From Numida meleagris (Eukaryota; Chordata; Aves; Galliformes; Numididae), in the NCBI RefSeq assembly GCF_002078875.1, contig NC_034410.1, positions 35,605,506-35,669,505 on the forward strand: a stretch of DNA of 64,000 nt. The letters are read 5' to 3'. Below are positions 1-12,775 of this stretch, piece after piece. The notes under the pieces were generated by a model. It was not told the DNA's origin, searched no databases, and saw nothing but the letters and a program-made list of their open reading frames with translations. Within the stretch, counting starts at the first letter, position 1. The number at the start of each line of letters is the position of its first letter. Made by a program: the position numbers and the translations under genes.

Positions 1-1745
1 TATCTCAGGTATGTTACCTGCATTTTATATCATCAAAGCTTCACTTTGAAACATGTACATAGTTACAGCCAAAGCAAAGTCAGAAAAACCCTAAGCAACT
101 TCACTGTGTTCAGAATGAATCTTTAAGTAACATCCTACAGATAGATGTGGCACTGTCCATTTTATGACTAACTGCTTATGATCTTTTTTTCCAGATGCTG
201 AGTTTGGATATCATGATATAGCACTTGCATTTTAAATATATGGTTCTTCAAGCCAAAGTCTTGAATATGGATAACACTCATTCTCTGTAGAGAGTAGGCT
301 GCATCAGGGACAGGTCCTGTACAATTAGATCCTTATATCAGCCTTCAGGTGGCTATTACAGTTAACAGTAAGGCTGTTATTATATTTCTTATAAAAAAGT
401 CCTTTTGACATTTAAAAAAAATTCTTACCTTTTCAATCTCAGATTGAAAGGGCCTAATTCACTATATCTGCCAAAGGATACTAAGACAAAAACATTAGCT
501 CAATGGAAGTGTGCTGTATTACACAGCAAAATTAAACCTATGATGCAAAATATATAGATAGATACTGATAGGAGCTTAGAACATTTACATAAATCCCCAG
601 AATGTGTATTTTCACCCAGCTAATCTTACTTGGTCTGAACTGGAAAACTGAATTATATAAGCTTATCTGAGAAGCTTTCGTAGCTAAGGTTAACACTGCC
701 ACAGTGAAGCTTGACTGAAAAGAGTAGCATGAAAAATAAATAAATAAATAAATAAATAATATCAACCTTTCTGAAACCATGAAGTTATACTTGGCTGTTC
801 AGTTCACTGAGACGTGTGAAGTTTGTTAATTTGACTCAGATCATTCTAACTTAACAATCCAGTGATTAGTAGCAGGAGAATAAATGAGACTACTTTTTTA
901 CAAGCTGACCCTGACGTGAGCTCCACATTGTCATATCTCAATATTCATAACCAGTGCATTTTATTACCATGAAAAAATAGAGAAAGATACATTGCTTTCT
1001 TATGCTGCACTTAGAACATCAAATATAGAACCAAGGTTCATGAGCCTTCTAATTTGCTTTGGGTCCAACACCAAGCATCAAGAGAGTTGGTTTGTTTGTT
1101 GTTTGTTTTTTTGTCAGTTTTTTTTTAAAAAACAGATGTAACTCTGCTTTGTGATGATTCAGTTCTGAAGCTGACACTGTCACAGTACTCATTCATTAAT
1201 GTTGGTCTGTATAAACTGAGAAATCTGCCAACTGTCGCAGCAGAGATTTCAATCATAGAGGACACAGAGGATCAACTGAATTGTTATTAATGCTATTTGA
1301 ATATTACAAATGGTTCAGTCTAAAAATGTGGAATTATATGAATCACAAGCCTCTCTTCTTTCCCGGAGTGTGCCAGGATTCTGAGAGCGTAACATTCAGA
1401 ATTAATAACACCTCAGTAAGACAAGATTAATCTACTCAAGTGTACGTGCCACTCGGCTTTTAAGACCTAGTCATGTAATCTTTCTTGGTAATAAAATGTC
1501 TTGTGTTAGGCTCACTGGCAATATCACTAGAGAGCCTTTTTAATGCCTATGTATCTTTCTCTTGTACATACATATAGACATAGCTGAAGAGAGAAGTAAT
1601 GGAAGAATTCCAAAAGAACCCTATTTCTAATGTGATATGAAAGCTGATCTACAGCTGGGTTTGTTCCAGTGTGAACACCAGAAGAAACTTTGTTTCTGCA
1701 ACATCAGGCTTTGAATTTTACCTTAGTACTTATCTGCTCTTTTAG
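1..1745 (+). other. KCNH8: KCNH8 intron, 3' part
   Basis: This is non-coding sequence upstream of the first KCNH8 exon in the window, so it is the 3' part of an intron that starts outside. It ends in a pyrimidine-rich stretch and AG at 1744-1745. It holds an (AAAT)n run at 732-758 and T-rich tracts near 1085-1130. I saw no further KCNH8 exon or other gene here. Confidence 0.8.
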
Positions 1746-2101
1746 ACCGAACTCAAGGGAAATGGAAATATAAAGAAGAAACTCCCTTCAATCGTGGAAG
1801 ATGAGGAAGATGATGAGGAAGGAGAAGAAGAGAGCAGCACACTTTCACCAATCCATACAAGAGGTACAACTTGCTCTCAGCAGAAGAAGGCTGGAAGCAA
1901 TAAAAGCCACCTGGGGAGAAACTTGAAACAGTTGGCCTCAGGAACGGTGCCCTTCCATTCACCCATTCGTGCTTGCAGTTCAAATTCCTCGAGGACCAAA
2001 CACGAAACAGAGCTCCATTACTACTCTAGAAGAAGGGAGAAAAACCTTAAGTTACACTTTTCAGCCCCGAACTCTGGAGGTCCACCTGACTTGAGCCCAA
2101 G
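1746..2101 (+). CDS. KCNH8: KCNH8 (Kv12.1/ELK3) coding exon, acidic cytoplasmic linker
   Basis: This internal exon of the voltage-gated potassium channel Kv12.1 encodes about 118 residues of the cytoplasmic C-terminal region, after the cyclic-nucleotide-binding homology domain in the whole protein. Visible features are a basic KKK followed by [17 protein letters not shown], an acidic run, then conserved blocks [16 protein letters not shown] and GPPDLSPR. These match the KCNH8 family as I know it, including the SP sites that could be phosphorylated (inference). The acceptor is cttttag before 1746. The donor is gtaatg after 2101, leaving codon AG split with the next exon (phase 2). Reading frame is 1746 + 3n. 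The family protein is about 1,100 residues, so everything N-terminal, including the pore, lies upstream of the window. Confidence 0.95.
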
Positions 2102-4838
2102 GTAATGGAAGCAGTTATTCTCTTCCGGTCATATAACTAACTTCTATTAGAAAAATTATGACTGTAACACTAATTAAAACCTCTTTTTTTGTTTTTGTTG
2201 GGAATGTTAATACTTTCTCAATATATCAACACTTCATTCATTGCACAGAAAAGGAAAAATCCTCACATTGTGTAAAGTATTATCCACTTTAGGACTTCAA
2301 CAATAGATAAAGAATTTCTATGAGTTAAAATAGAAAGTACAGAGCAATTACAAAAATGAGTGTTTGAATAGATGGACAAAATGATACTATAATGCAAGAC
2401 TGTAATAATCTGTATTCCCACATTAGCACTTTGAAGCATCCTCAGTTTGTCAGAGAGACAGCAATTTAGGAAGCAAATCAATGATAGTAGAGCATAGCTG
2501 TACAAAAATTATAGTAGTAGAGAAGTATAATGGAAAAATATTGCCATGTAATATTAGAAAATAATTTTTATGTTAGATAATGGAAATCTCACAATGCAAG
2601 TTATGTATAAAGTAAATGTGAATTTTGACATAAAGGAAAGTCATGTAATGGTATAATGTTTTATTAAGCATATAATTTAAAGTATTTAGGGTGGTGGCTT
2701 TTTGTATGTTACTTCTAATTTGATTTATTTTTTCTATTTCTGAATTCTTGGAATATAATCATTAATTGATAACAAAATCAAGAGTTTTAACGTCAATTCA
2801 TTACCAAAATCACAAACACTTTTTTGACATACGAGGAGCAACAGAAAGTGATCTTTCAGTTCAAGTTTTGGTTTCTATAGTTTTAAGTATTTTACATATT
2901 CAAGAATTTCCTTTATTCATTATAGGCAGAATGGTAATTTCAGCTATTTGCCATTGCAGACAATAACAACAGTTTGACCAATATTTGCTTAGGTCTGTCA
3001 AAACACTTGTCTCTAAGGACGCATTCATAAAAGTTCTACATGTAACATTATATAATAATCCTCCCCCAAGTCATATATTTGATCAATGTAAGCACATTTT
3101 AAATAGGAGCAGGCTACACACTAGTTCCATTTTTGTCCATACAAAGAACAAAATCTGTGAAAAACCAGCTTCTACACGAGAAAACTGAAATATGTTGTAG
3201 ATATTTTCTCATTTCTTTTTTGGATCTCATATGTGTTTTGTTCAGATCACCTACGACAGAAGGTCATTGTCATTTGCATAACAAGTGGTAATTCAGGGAA
3301 AATATACCTTTCATATTTTTTACTGAAATGTAATTCTGATCATTACTGTTCTTAACATATACAGACAGATATCTGCAAGACTAAATGTGAAATAAGTGTT
3401 TTTACATATCATATTATTTCTTATTTCATTTCACAAATTTATAACTTCAGAATAATCCTGTTAATAGGCTGGAAAATTGGCCTTTGATGTAGGTATTTTG
3501 CAGGCTTTTTTCATCCAAAAGACTTTCATATTATTTCCCCAAATCGGTTTACATTATTAAAACATTTTAACTGACAAGCTAAAAACACTTTAAAAAGAAC
3601 CTCATTTTTTTTTTAGCAAGTATGATAGAGAAAATAAGATCTTTGTTTAGATTCTCAATTTTATTTGCTGCCGGACAGTGATGCAAGGGGAAAGCAAGAC
3701 CCCACTTTGATCTGAAATGTTCAGTCAATACTGTGGGAGGATGAATAACCTCACTTTTTCAAGAGAACATACTTTGTTTTGAACAACTTGTTCTGTGCAT
3801 GTTCCCTAGAGCAAGACAACCAGAACTCACTTCAGGTTTGTCTCTTGCACACTATGCTAAAGGCAATAGAGCAGACATGCAAAGACTAGTTAAAACATTG
3901 GAACAGTCCTTGGCAGAAGGAATGGAAGTCAGCATCCTATATTCCAGAACACAGTCACAGCCTTCCCAATCACTTTTTACATTTTGCATCTGAAACAGAA
4001 GAGCATCAGTAGGAAGAAAGCCTAAGATAAATAATAAAGGCATGCCTGGGAGGAGGCATTTATGCTTTTGAATCTCCTCAAACCCATATGGACAACAGTA
4101 CTCTAATGCTGACCAGCTGGACAGAAGAGGTCATGTTAGTCTTTTCTGACATTTTGGTTTCTAGGAATTGAGATGTATGTCTTCAGGAGAAAATTTATCG
4201 CTGTACAGCAGCTAATTCATAAAGGGTTGAGATTCTTGTGCCTATATATGTTCACTAGATTATTACTCCACATTCTACTTGCTACTATATAAATAAACAT
4301 CTTTCCCACTGCATATTTACTGACTAGAGGCCTGCCTTGTGGCTCTCCAGGACTACCTATTTTTGTTAATATATTTTCCTTTTACTCTTTATCTTTAAAT
4401 ACTTTAAAGAGTATAGCAGCTATAAATTCCAGTTCCTGTCTGAGCAGTTTCTCCCTTGTGTGCTTTAAAGGCAGTTAAAATGTTAGCATTTTATATAATT
4501 AGAAATCTCTACAAAAGGGATATTGGCGTTTAAAGTTTGCCTTTTGAAGCACTGAGGCCAGATGACATTAAATAGGTTTTATAGCAAATTCCACAGAAAT
4601 CATTCAGGTTTTCAGCTGCAGGCAACAGTATTGTTCAGAACAGCTCAAGCACCACTTTTGAACCTCATTAATATCATGCAATGTAATAATTTCTAGAAAT
4701 TACTAAAATTAATATTGTGCAAATTTCACAATTGCTTAAATATGTGTCTGTTTGGAGTAATTTTGACACTATATTTATGAATGTGATACCTATGAAACTG
4801 TTTATGAAACTTCTACATTACTCTGATTTTTCTTATAG
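2102..4838 (+). other. KCNH8: KCNH8 intron
   Basis: This 2.7 kb intron begins gtaatg and ends ttcttatag. It joins codon AG to A to give Arg in the RIVDGIEDG block. The sequence is AT-rich. I recognise no repeat family or second gene in it; the short open frames inside have no family resemblance. Confidence 0.9.
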
Positions 4839-4945
4839 AATTGTTGATGGGATTGAAGATGGAAATCGTAATGAGGAAAGCCAAACCTTTGACTTCAGCT
4901 CTGACCAGCTCCAGCAGGAATCCAGGGCATCTCCAACAATTGGAG
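4839..4945 (+). CDS. KCNH8: KCNH8 coding exon
   Basis: This 107-nt exon encodes the last base of a split Arg codon and then [19 protein letters not shown], followed by [16 protein letters not shown] and the first base of a Glu codon. The IVDGIEDGN and EESQTFDF blocks are characteristic of KCNH8, while the following serine- and glutamine-rich part differs more from the human protein. The acceptor is tcttatag. The donor gtgagt is a near-consensus site (phase 1). The open frame runs on into the intron to a stop near 5010, so retention of this intron would truncate the protein before its C-terminal conserved region. Confidence 0.95.
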
Positions 4946-5930
4946 GTGAGTATTACCTGGGAAATTACTCTTCAGAGAAAAGAGTTTTCACAACTGCTTT
5001 ATTTCTTTGATTCTCAAAAGGATAAATCCTTAAAAGTGGCATAAATTGATCTAACATGTATCCATCCTTTTGGTACCATTTCTGTACCACATTGAACAGT
5101 GTGGAAAAATACAACAGGGTCCCCAAGCCCATTTGTTGTTTTCCTGCTAACAGACAGTCATGATAATACATCTTGCAAGAAGTACTGTATTTTACCAGCT
5201 GCGCTTTACGATCACTCAGGAACCTCATGCTCTCAAAGTTTTTGGCATGAAAGGTACTAAAATGTGGGCAAAAATCGATACCAAAATATTTAAATACAAA
5301 AAGAAATAAATACCAGTGTATAAAATTGTTTCTTTTTATTAAAAGGATGCTAACAGATGCAAAGGAATCTACTCTTTCAGAAGTAACTTTAGTGAAAATC
5401 TGAATAGCAAGTAGTTTTAGGAAGACTTAAATGACTGATACTCTGAAAAGACTGAGAAAATAACAGAGGAACGCAACAGATCAGGAAAATAAACAAGAGG
5501 GACTAGGAGAGAGACCAGTGGACTAATGCTGAAGTGCCAAAGTAGTGCAGCTGTTTCCAGCATTCTCCTTCTTTGAGTAAACATTCCTCATGAGGATATG
5601 TACCTTTTGCATGGAAGCCACTAGAACACTTTCTGGTCTTCTTAAAACCAAACAGAAAAGTAATAACAGCAGCTTACTTGTATGTGTGCACACCATTGGC
5701 ATCAGAGTTGTCATTTTTGGTCCTTTCAGGTCCAGATTGAAGACAACAGTATGAACTTTCTTCATTCACAATTTTCTTACTCATAATAAAATAACTATTA
5801 AACACAAGATTTTATGTGATCCAAGTGCAAACTAAGTTTAAATTTAAAGTAAAGCATAAGTACAAGATTGACACTGGTGATTCCAAGTTGTTATAATTCT
5901 CTCATTTACATGTATTTGAATTATTTTCAG
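4946..5930 (+). other. KCNH8: KCNH8 intron
   Basis: This intron of just under 1 kb begins gtgagt and ends ttattttcag with a good pyrimidine tract. I recognise no repeat or other gene in it. Confidence 0.9.
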
Positions 5931-6007
5931 AGGCAGAAATTGGTGCTGCAGTACTTGTTATCAAAGCAGAAGAGACCAAACAACAAATCAGCAGGCTTAA
6001 TAATGAG
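5931..6007 (+). CDS. KCNH8: KCNH8 coding exon, start of C-terminal coiled coil
   Basis: This 77-nt exon completes a Glu codon and encodes AEIGAAVLVIKAEETKQQIS followed by RLNNE. The EIGAAV and IKAEETKQQI blocks are nearly invariant in KCNH8. The spacing of hydrophobic residues from IKAEETKQQISRLNNE into the next exon fits a short amphipathic coiled coil, a kind of segment used for subunit association in EAG/ERG/ELK channels (family knowledge; its function here is inferred). The donor is gtaatt after GAG, leaving phase 0. It is easily missed by ORF searches because of its length. Confidence 0.93.
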
Positions 6008-8064
6008 GTAATTATATTTTTTAGATATTGGGTATCAGCAATGATTCAAGGAATGCTGGAGAAAACTAGGAAAATGTTGGGATATGATAAATGTGCAATA
6101 AATGACTTTGAAAAATTGGATCGATTCTTAAATTTAGGGCAGTTTGGGAGTTTTTAGGCCACAGGTTATTTTTTCTACATGAAATCTCTATAAAAGTGTG
6201 TGTTACATGCTGGAGCTAAAAATAAAGTGAGGTTAGCATAGCAGGTATATTGAATTTTCTAAGAATTTCTTCTCTTCTTTATGTGCTTTTGTTTCCCTCT
6301 TTCTCCTCAATCTTTCCCCAAGCACCTTATGCCATCTTTTCTTTTGAGGGGCAACACTATGCTTTTGTAGAATTTCCTTGAAAGAAATGAAATCCAGTCA
6401 TTTTCAAATCCACATCATATATTTCATTAAACTTTATCCGAGTCTATTTAGAATGAAACAGAAGTAAATCCATTCCTGCTCAAGCAATAGTATCTTACGA
6501 ATGCAGCCCAATATTGCTCCATTGGGCTTTCTATTCATGCCTTCTAATTTTAAACACATAATCTACTATCAATCTGACACTAAAATCTGAAACTAAAATA
6601 TATTTCCAGTATACTCTGTCATTCAATATGAAGATATTAGAGATAATTTCTTATGGGTCCACATGAAAATTAAAATTTAAAATTTCAAAATTTAAATATA
6701 CACTTTTTAAACTCCAGTCACACAGCTTTTCTTCTTTTTCCTGATCTCTTTGGTTACCTGATTTTTTTTCCTTGCATCTTGTGTAGGCTTAATATAATTA
6801 TTCTTTATTTCCATATACATGAAATATTAGGCTTGTAAACCTCTCCCATCCTGGTTCAGGTTCACTTGGTAAGATAATTTGCATGTAGTGAACTAAGATT
6901 ACAGGTATGGCTGGTTCGTCACTATGAATGCATCAACCTAGTTATATGGCAAACTGTAAAGTTCAGAACAAAGCACTATGCACCACTGACTGAACACTTT
7001 TTATCACAAGGCATGATCAAAGAACTCCAAAACCAGGAGTGATTCTAAACTGGTCTAGACTTTGATATGATGGGTAACAGCCTGGGATTTGATCCCAAAG
7101 AGACAGATGGTTATCCTGTAAGTCATCCCATGGATCCAAATTTACACTGAAAACATGCTTCCCTAGAAGGCTATTTACTTGCATATTCTACATGGCTACA
7201 AATCCACATACTCAAACATGCCCCACATAGATTGACTGAACTGACAGTGCTGAGTGACTTGGTGCTTACCCAAATAAGCCTATGAGTAGTGTTGCTGGAA
7301 TACATTAGCTGTTCCTTGATTCTTGTTTCTACGATAAATATTAACACCACTTGTAGACCTTATGCCTCTTTTATTTTCCATCAGTTGATGTTGATCACTA
7401 ATGGAAGATTATGACTGATGGTGCAGCAGGCTGATATCTGTAGTTAAAATACTGTCAGATTTAGAAATTGAACTTCTCTGTAAGATGTGCAGCCTCCATC
7501 TAAAAAAGAAAATATTCAGAAAACAGGTTATAAGTAGTCAACAGCAGCAAATATCATCATTAATATACTTTATAGTGGAAATCAGAAGTCAATTAACAAA
7601 TGCAGAAGTATCTGCTTTCAATTGTATTACCTTAGTTCACTAGCTAGCTTAAAAACTTTTCAGCTGTTTGCTTGGAGAACAAGGCAGGAATCTTCTCATT
7701 CACTCAGTACTGCCTGTTGCTAGTAAAACAAAGCAGTTGCCTAACAAAGCAATCTACAAAAGTAGATACACCCAGCTTAGCCATCCAGTGGAACTCACAG
7801 CAACATTTTAAGTCTATGAAATTTACAGCATAATCGAAAAATATAATCATTTATCTAACAATGAGACTAAAAGGAGACAGCAACTTGATTTCATCTCTGT
7901 TACATATTAAATTTAGGATCAACACACACAGATTTCTTTGAAGGAGGAAAGGCATCGAAGCCAGCTACTAGGCAACATGAGACAAACCAACATGTTTCAA
8001 ATTCCTATTGCATAACTCCATGGATTAGCTGTTCAGCCAGCTTCTTCATTGGTGATCAGTGGCA

Positions 8065-8752
8065 GATAGTCTAGTTGGAAGCTTGTAGATAGTGGTGTCC
8101 CCCAGGGGTCAATACTGGACCCAGTATTGTTTAATTTATTCATTAGTGTCTTGGATGAAGGGATGGAGTGCCTCCTTAGCAAATTTACTAATGATACAAA
8201 ATTGAGAGGAGTGGTTTCATACTCCAGACTGCTTTGCTGCCATTCAGAAGTATCTTGACAGGCTGGAGAGAAGGGCAGAGAGGAACCTCTTGAAATTCAT
8301 CTTAGGCAAGTGAAGGGTTCTGTGCCTGGGGAGGAATAATCCCGTGCACCAGTACAAGCTAGGAGCTGATCTGATGGAAAGTAGCTCTCCAGAGAAGGGT
8401 CTAGGGTCTTGGTGGACAACAAGCTGACCATGAGCCAGCAAAGTGCCCTTGTGGCCAATAATGCCAATGGTACTCCACGCTGAATTCAGAACAGCACTGA
8501 CACCAGGTGAAGTGAGGTTATTCTCTCCCTCTCCTCAGCCCTTAAATGGAGTGCTGTGTTCAATTCTGGGCTCCCCAGTACAAGAGAGACATGGAGCTGC
8601 TGAAATGAGTCCAGAGAAGGACTACTAAATTGATTAAAGAGACTGAAACATTTCTCATGAGAGAGCTGGACCTGTTCAGCCTGACAAAGAGAAGGGTCAG
8701 AGGGAATCTTATCAATGTGTATATGTATCTGAAGGGAGGATGGGGCCATAAA
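8065..8752 (+). mobile_element. CR1 LINE fragment, old, 3' truncated
   Basis: The + strand reads as the 3' half of a CR1 reverse transcriptase with many disruptions. Near the start it encodes [20 protein letters not shown], then a degraded catalytic box read as FTNDTKL where the family has FADDTKL. Further on, nucleotide stretches match CR1 segments found again in the copy at 57 kb, such as gtgcccttgtggccaa and ttctgggctccccagt. The usual CR1 3' end (ATTCTATG repeats) is absent, so the copy is truncated at its 3' side. It sits in the sense orientation inside the last KCNH8 intron and cannot be active. Confidence 0.85.
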
Positions 8753-10884
8753 TCTATAGTAAGGCACTTGCCTACCACTGTATCATTGTCTATGTCCTAT
8801 GTGTTTAATTCTCTATCTTGTTAGTATAAATATATGGAAAGAGTATGAAAATACTTCCACTTAAAATCCACATACAACATTTACAATTAATTAAAACATA
8901 GAGCAGTTAAAAATAAGAAAAAATCCAAATTTTAGTCATAATTTTTCTCTCATAATTTGCAGAGGGCATGCTCCCCTTTCAAATATATAGGGACATGGTT
9001 TCATATTTGGACATACAAAGCATAGCTAGCACAATTTATGAAGTCAAACAGATTTCCTTGTCATGTCCCTTTCATCCTATATTCAACTCAGCTCCAGTGC
9101 AATCTCCTACAGCTGCATTAGTTAAAGCAGAGCTAAGGACTACAGTCAGAATCAGACCTGCACCACTTTGGCTAGTGGTCTACTATACCACACCATACCT
9201 GGTCAGTCCAGAGTACACAAATGTGGTACACAAATTTGCCCATTCAGAGATGTTCTCAGATGTCCAACATTATCCAGAAACCTGGATTTGTATGTATAAA
9301 CAAGACATACAAAGAATGAGGCTAGGTTGAGGCCTTGCTTTAAGTAGGAAAATGGAGACTGATTTCATATTTTACTGCATCAGTAGATATGACAATTACA
9401 GTATTGTATCAGTATAATGAGCAGAGTATTCACATTTCTCCTATTCAAATGAAAAACAAACAAACACAAAGAAACACAAATAATGTCAGGTTTTCTACCA
9501 GAAAATTGCCTTCTATTTAGCTGCATGTTGGAATACTTACCAGAAATTCAGCTATTTTTAATTTTATTTTTTGTTGCAATTGCTTAAAATATTATAAGCA
9601 TTTGGCACTTATTCAGACCAGTGAAAATACATTCATATGGATATTTCACACTCATCTAACAAAAGGAGCAATCCTAAGTAAATATGTTTACCAGATCACC
9701 TAGAGAAATTTTATAAATAGCATATTTTAAAATGTGTTGCATCCTGCTGCTGAAAATAAACTCATCCTCGTTTCAGGAGAGGAAAAAAAAGTATATTTAA
9801 TTGCAAAAAAATCCTTCAGTAGAGACAAAGGTGGCAAAAAAATGGGCTAATAACATTTTTTTTATTATGAAAGTCAACTGTGGTCAATCTATCCATTTTG
9901 TATTTTAACTATGTAAATTAAATATAGAACCACATAAAACCTAGCATCATTTGTGTTAAGAAATAAAAGCTTTCTAAACCATAAGCACAAAATACTTTAT
10001 GGTCTATTGATATTTATTCAAATATATATTCCTTCAAGTGTCCATATTCATACTTCCTAAGAACTCCTATCTTGCTTCTGTTTTGTATCCCTTTTGTTCT
10101 GTAATTTGATGAACGTAGAGCACTCTTTACAGCTGTTTTTTTCTGTCTTTTAATTTTAGCTCAAAAGTTTTTAACAGATGATGGTAACTAAAGTGACTGA
10201 TGTTTTAAAGCTTGGGCATTTATTTGTTTGTTTGTTTGTTTTAAAGCAGGATGTAAGGCACAGGGCCTACTCACTGTAGTGTTCCTTCTGCACTTTTCCG
10301 TAGTGGAAATGCATCTGAGGCAAGGAAATGAATCAAGAATGAAAGTAATGGAGTTTAAAAATTATCTGGGGACCAGAAGATGATTTGAACAACAAAAAAT
10401 ATTACTACTGTGATAGGAGATAACCATAATATCGTTAACTCTAATAGGAATTTCAAAACATTGCTATATTGAAAAGATCTATTTTCCTAGCATCTAAATG
10501 TAAACCTCTGTTGACATATATCACCACTTTTTCTCTTGTGCCTAGAAGATGTAAGAAAAACCTGATTGTCATTCTCTTTCTCAAAGCCATTTATACTGGA
10601 GACATTACAGCACATCTTAATAAACCTGATTCCTTCAGACTTTCTTTACTCATCACATCTTGTAAGACTCCTTATTTTCTTTTGGATTGTCTGTGATTAG
10701 ATCTTTTAAAACCCTTACAAAGTACATGATCCCAAGCTGCACCAGTCTAAGTAATTCCTAACAAACTCCCTGTGTCCAATAAAAAAAATTCTGTTGATAT
10801 ATCCTAGGAGTGTGATTAATACATACAGTGTGTGATTCAGTGAAACACCACAGACCATTTTCTGTAATATTCTGCATAGGAAGG

Positions 10885-10925
10885 GTATTATATTTATACT
10901 CATAGAGTATTATATTTATACTCAT
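10885..10925. repeat. 19-bp direct repeat, 22-bp period
   Basis: The sequence gtattatatttatactcat occurs at 10885-10903 and again at 10907-10925. It is a local tandem duplication within the last KCNH8 intron, without evident function. Confidence 0.85.
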
Positions 10926-12775
10926 GCCTCTGATATTTTCTTTTCAGCTATGCTGCTTAACATTTATATTTGTTGAATTTCACATTACTAATATTTAAAA
11001 GTGAATGTGAACTCCATTTAGCAATTAAAAATAAATATAAAATAAAAGCAGGTTAGGAGGGACGGCTAAAATGATTTGCTTGAAATGTCCTCCCAGGACA
11101 ATACTGTATTTTTTGATCACAAACTATTCCAGTCATGCATGAATCTAACACTTAGTGGTTATATTTTGGTTATATTTTCTTAGTTGGTTTAGAAGATTGT
11201 CATTTGGATGGTAAATTCTGCGTACTCTTCTGGCAAGACATATACTACAATTAACTATAAAACCAGAGAATTTGATTGTTCCACCATGAGTTATTCTTGA
11301 GAAATGTTTGTTGCTTGTTCTCTTTTAACCTAGTATTTTAACCTAGTTTTGTTTTATTTAATACCATTAGCAATCATCATTGTGTCCTAATTTACCCATG
11401 TAGATTGGTTACCTCAGAACTACCTGAGACCTGGGTAGTAAGTTGGCAGAGAAACCTGTGATTTTTTGTACTCTGACATAATAGAGCAAATTTCAAAATT
11501 TTTCAGATTTAATTCACTTAAAATGAATTATCATTGCACAAATTGTATATATTCAATCCAAACTGAGACTAGTGGCCCTGCATTTTTTTTCTTCTGCAAT
11601 TAGCCTAATTTCTAAAGTGCCTTTAGATCAGATATGTCTGTCTCAATAATAGCAATGGTGATATAAACTGATCTGTGAAAAGTCTGTCTCAGCTCAGTTC
11701 TCATTCACTCAGCTTACTGGAAAACAGAGTATCAGCAGCTTGTTAATTTGAGCCTCAAAAGTAACGCGTTCTGACTGAAAATCTCATTGACTTTATGAAG
11801 CACCAGAATAGAAGAACCAATGAAACACTAAGGAAGAGAGCAGCGAAGCTGCATCTGCAGTGCAAGCAGTCAGTTTCTCTCCATTGCCAAAATTCAACTT
11901 CCATTTCTCAAAAAGCAAATTTTCTTCTTCACTTCTTTGGGTGTTCAGAAAGAGAGATGTCAGGAAGATGTCTAGATCAACTTTGAATTGCAAAAGGAAG
12001 TAAACCACAGAGAGAAAAAATAGCAATATATTCTAATAGGCTTCTAATCTAATCCGGACCTCTCCAGGTACACTGATAAGCAATAGGCTTTTGGGTAGAA
12101 AATATAATATTAAAAGAACAACAAAAAAAGGTGGAATATGTAATGAAAAACAAAGACACTTTTTTATCCAATACTATTTTAAAAAAGCAATAATAATAAT
12201 CATGTAACATTATAAAGAGCTTTTCATCACTTATGGGAAGGTTTAAATACAATCACCTCAGTTCCTACTTAACTACATGAGACAAAGCATCCAATTGAAC
12301 TGCACGGCTATTTGATACTGGTAGTAAAGAAAAACACTCTTTCTACTGAAGCTGCCAAAGAAATTTGGAAACACAAAAAATACAGCTACTAAAGATTATA
12401 TTGGTCAAGGCATCGGAAAACATTACTATTAAAGTTCAGACCTTTAAAAACAAACAAATAGTAACAACAAAGAAAACCTAATAACCCTGTTCTCTTAACC
12501 TCTGCTTTGAAAGACTGTACTTCTTCAGGTGAATTATGGCTGTAATGTTTCCATTATAAGTTTTTATTGGGTTGTTCAATTACTTCAGCATGCCACAGGC
12601 AGCGTAACGTGTAGCTGTGTTAAGGGATGGACTATGTCCCAGACACATATTAGGAAAGTATGTCTCCTTAAAATAAATCTACTGCAGAAGGACAAAGATA
12701 CAGCGTATTTCAGGCATAATTGTAACGTGTGTACTGCATAAACTAATACTGGGGTATTTGGTTCTGACATAACAG

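Larger units (their letters stand above)
6008..12775 (+). other. KCNH8: KCNH8 last intron
   Basis: This 6.8 kb intron separates the coiled-coil exon from the terminal exon. It contains an eroded CR1 LINE fragment at about 8065-8752, a (TTTG)n run near 10222-10241 and a 19-bp direct repeat at 10885-10925. The 3' end is ctgacataacag, with a weak pyrimidine tract. An open frame at 8968-9330 has no family resemblance and I leave it unannotated. Confidence 0.88.

Noticed and set aside
1..1745. Search for an additional upstream KCNH8 exon
   Set aside because: No open stretch in this segment matches the cyclic-nucleotide-binding or earlier KCNH8 regions; it is intronic.
8968..9330. 120-residue open frame in the last KCNH8 intron
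   Set aside because: No recognisable domain, no splice or promoter context; such lengths occur by chance in 64 kb.
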